From contig OZ038320.1 of assembly GCA_964035795.1 (NCBI GenBank), forward strand, positions 29,723,160-29,787,159: DNA of 64,000 bases, in the 5' to 3' direction. The stretch is from Pterobdella sp. o SKG-2022 (Eukaryota > Annelida > Clitellata > Hirudinida > Piscicolidae). Of this stretch, positions 60,914 through 64,000 are shown piece after piece (position 1 is the stretch's first letter; each line of letters begins with the position of its first letter). Under the pieces are notes generated by a model. The model had not been told where the DNA came from, did not search any database, and saw only the letters and a list, made by a program, of their open reading frames with translations. The position numbers and the translations under genes are program-made.

Positions 60914-63497
60914 ATGCTTGCAGCTGGTTTGAACATGTTCCACAGTGCAGTAGTAGCATTCAGACTTGTATGTGTAACAGGCCTCCTTCTTTCTCTCACT
61001 CTAAATGGCTTCGATATTGATAATTTACCTTCTGCTAAAAATAACTTAAAAAATCTTGATGAAGTGTACGATCTCTATCCTGATTATGAATACGAAAGTA
61101 ATTTCAAAGCTTATCCTCATAGTAAAAGGTTTTATAAGGAACCTTATGAGTCTACAGCTCTTGGGAAGTCCGCCGTTACTTATTTGAAGAACTTTATCAA
61201 TAACAAACAGCGGTTTTTAGATATTGATAAAAATGAATTTGGTGGAAAATTTGTAAGAAACTTTGTCTCAAAAGACCCTTTAAGTGATGATGATTTTGAT
61301 AAAAATTTAGATCAATTTTATGACGAGTTGCTGTTAAAGAATGACTTAAAAGGGTCAGCAAATAAGTTTAAAGGTTACGAGAATTCATACAAAATTAAAA
61401 CTAAATTTGTTGAAGATAATATCAATGGAGTTAAAGGAAAAGCTAAAGTAGACGAAGAAATAACACAAAAGACATACAACGGTAGCAAACCAGTTGTAAA
61501 AGTAGCTAAAGCTCATGCTAGTGCTACTAAGGCAGGTAAGGACGATAAATGGAAAATTGAACCCGTTGAATCGGAGTATGAAATTGTTACTCCAAACTCA
61601 GATATCGAATCAAAAGGTGAAAATTCTAAAAAAAATGATAAAGATGCAAAAAATGGTGAAGCTGAATTAGAGCAAATTATGATGGGAGATGATTATGATT
61701 CCAAGGCTATTAATAATTACTTTAAAGAACGTTTTGGGGAAAGCGATTTATTTTTGGATGGAAATAGAAAAAGTAACAAAAAACTTGCAAAAGAAAATTT
61801 TGTTGGTAAGAACCAAAAAATCAGAATGAAAAGAAATATTGTGAATAATGTGAAAAATAAAACTGTTGAAAAGTTAGACTTGAAAAAAATTGATGATGCA
61901 AGTCTTTTGAAAAAATACATAGCATTGCAAGACGCTGAAAACAAAAGTCTAATGCGAGCTTTGAATTTAGCATCAGAAATAGAGTTTGAGCAGGATGAGA
62001 AGGGAGGAGATACAATTTTGCAAAAAAAATTGTTGCAAGAGCAAATGAAACAAATGAGAAAAGCGTTGACTGACGAAAAAGCCCTCAGAGAAATTAAACA
62101 AATGTTTGAAGAAAATATTAAATCTAAAAAAATGTCTAACAAGAAAAATTCTCTTAAGAATGATTTGAACAGAAATCAACTACCAGAGCATCTTTCAAAA
62201 AATAAAGATGAAAGTCACAAAAACAGGCAATTTTATATAGCCAACCAAAATGAATTTGAGAGAAGCAAGTATTTACAAAATGCATTAAATGATGACGATT
62301 TTATAGAAAAAAGAATTCAGTTTCTCGGAAAGCAAGCAGATGAAGAATCAAACGATGGTGAACAGTTTGAGTACAACGAGAATGTAGCTCCAATAAATCG
62401 ACAAGACATCAGATATGCGTCTAATAGAAATGTTATGAAACGGAATAGAGACGAAAATGTCATGAACGCTTTTGCATTGCAAAAATTTAGAGAATATCTT
62501 AGAAGCCAAGGTAGAGATAGGTTTGAAGTTGATAGGAATAGGGCCAGAGACAATGTTGCTGTGGATTATATTCTAAAGAATGAAGAGGATGAAGAACCTG
62601 AGGATTATAAAAACGTTATTGGTATGTGAATAAATACTATTATTTCCATTATGAATTAAATTTTTTTTATTTTTTAGATTAATTTTATTCTTATTTGCAT
62701 ATTTACAAAAAAATTAATCTACAGATTATTCTGCTTATCCTTCTAATAAAGTCAAGAGAAATAGAGGTAAATTTTAAATTTGAAAAAAATAAAGACATAC
62801 TTAGATAAAATTTTTAGCGCAATTAATATTAAGCGTAAAAATTCAAAAAAAATGTACACTTACATTTAGTTGTGGTATAAACACTATTATAGAGAAACAG
62901 AAGCATATGAAAAGTTTATTCAAAAACTATTAAGACTTCATTATATTACTAGAAGCTAGGTGCCCAGAAATTGATGAGTTCACAGACAACTGTTTGAAAC
63001 CCCGTGAGAAAGGTCTGATCTTAGACAGAGAGGCAATCATACTATGTGATTGGCACACATTATGCTACCAATGTGTAAGCAGTGTTTTTTGATTATATAG
63101 AAATTAAAAAAAAATATTATGTTTTCAATTTATTTAAAAAACTCAAAAAATTTAAGTAGAAAATTTAACTAGGTTTTTAGAGAAAATTTCATATTTCAGT
63201 ATATGGTAGAAACTGATTGGTTCATAAATGAATAGATTCATTTTTCAAACTTATATAATTAATTAATATTTAAAATAAAATCTTCAGGGTTATACACTGG
63301 GTATAAAAAAAAGACAATGTGACGCCATTTACTATGAGAAATCCAGAGATTCTTGTTATGGGCATAAAAGGTGCAATGAACAAATAAATCTCCTATATAA
63401 AATCATGGGGGATGAACATTCCTATGAATACAGCTTCAATGGAATCTGTTCTAAGTCTTGCATCAAAGATACATTGGATGGTAACTTCTTGAACTAA
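60914..63497 (+). CDS. Secreted preproprotein with charged propeptide and ten-cysteine C-terminal domain
   Basis: No named family recognised. Exons: 60914-62621, 62725-62766, 62953-63074, 63288-63497 (TAA), all in phase, about 695 residues. The N-terminus is a signal peptide (hydrophobic FRLVCVTGLLLSLTLNG); translation may start at the second ATG, Met8. About 560 residues follow, rich in Lys, Asp, Glu and Asn, without cysteines and probably disordered, with a basic site RMKR. The tiny second exon encodes a second convertase-like site, KVKR. After it, the last two exons encode a compact domain with ten cysteines, including CDWHTLCYQCG, QCD, SCYGHKRC and ICSKSC. The CxxHxxCYxCG pattern resembles secreted phospholipase A2-type domains, but the aspartate after the histidine is threonine, so catalysis is doubtful. 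AATAAA follows at 63702. Confidence 0.8.
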
Positions 63498-64000
63498 CTA
63501 GATGGGACTTCATCTATATAATAATCAAATTTATTTATTGTCAGTGTTGGTTGATGATAAACTCTGAAGAGAAACTTTTGAAACAGAATATCTGCTTTTT
63601 GAAGACATTAAGGAAATTGATATTTATATATATCTGTGTGAAAAACTACATATTTAAGCTAACTACATAGTCAATGATTATGACTAGTGCTAAGTATTAA
63701 CAATAAAGCTGCATATTTGATTTTTATTCTGTTTATAAAATTTAAAGAAAATAATGACAAAAAATAATTTAAAAATTAATAAATTGAGGATAATATAAAT
63801 AAGTTAATTTATTAAAAAAATTTAAAGATTTCAAATATTATTTGAACAAACTCTGCCATTCAAGTAAAGAGAAGTAATTTATTTTGGTTTTAAAAGTTCA
63901 ACTATTAAAAATATACTAAATACAATTCTTCCAACAATCATTAATCCAATATAGAAAAATATAGCTTTTAATTTATTAATTCAACTCACAACAAACCAAA
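63498..64000. other. 3' flank of the preproprotein gene
   Basis: Contains the poly(A) signal AATAAA at 63702-63707, then AT-rich sequence with nothing recognised. Confidence 0.45.

Noticed and set aside
61717..62553. Several minus-strand frames of 64 to 141 codons under the preproprotein exon
   Set aside because: They are rich in Phe, Leu and Ser because they lie opposite Lys/Glu/Asn codons. The plus-strand exon with its signal peptide explains them.
1..64000. CRISPR array, bacterial operons or riboswitches
   Set aside because: The window is intron-rich animal nuclear DNA; the repeats seen are foldbacks or tandem A/T tracts without spacer structure.

Overview
This is nuclear DNA of an invertebrate animal. 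It is very AT-rich, the genes are split by many short and long introns, animal-only families are present (KCNQ channel, gamma-secretase APH-1, Zucchini/PLD6, a type II membrane M13 peptidase), and non-LTR retrotransposon debris lies between and inside genes. The aldolase, KCNQ and neprilysin-like sequences read most like arthropod or other protostome proteins. A crustacean is my best guess, but the sequence does not prove it.

Layout. 3.1-17.0 kb (+): 3' two thirds of a KCNQ potassium channel, ten exons joining in phase. 17.3-18.1 kb (-): PLD6/Zucchini, tail-to-tail with KCNQ and head-to-head with 18.3-20.2 kb (+) APH-1. 22.3-26.6 kb (-): TADA3 of the SAGA complex, its introns invaded by a Jockey-like retroelement tail and hairpin repeats, its last exon not found. 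28.5-30.2 kb (+): MNAT1, subunit of the CDK-activating kinase/TFIIH, tail-to-tail with 30.3-31.5 kb (-) a class I fructose-bisphosphate aldolase that has lost its Schiff-base lysine. 32 kb: retrotransposon fragment. 33.8-42.9 kb: three dispersed copies of a small unit encoding a 59-residue single-membrane-span peptide (one intact, one with a stop codon, one truncated), with a lone 5S rRNA-like sequence and a tRNA-promoter-like repeat between them. 43.2-44.8 kb (+): TIMM21. 46.2-49.2 kb: broken retrotransposon with PHD finger, reverse transcriptase and restriction-like endonuclease. 50.1-58.6 kb (-): neprilysin-like M13 protein whose HExxH motif reads HQIAH, across a 200-base assembly gap. 59.5 kb: tRNA-like gene. 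60.9-63.5 kb (+): secreted preproprotein with a long charged region, convertase sites and a ten-cysteine C-terminal domain.

The genes do not form a pathway; this is an ordinary mixed gene neighbourhood. The items most worth following are the two predicted pseudoenzymes (aldolase, M13 peptidase), the membrane-micropeptide family, the cysteine-rich preproprotein, the recurrent GTTCG-type splice donors, and three families of foldback repeats. All exon boundaries were read by eye from splice signals, phase and family resemblance; none was checked with transcripts.
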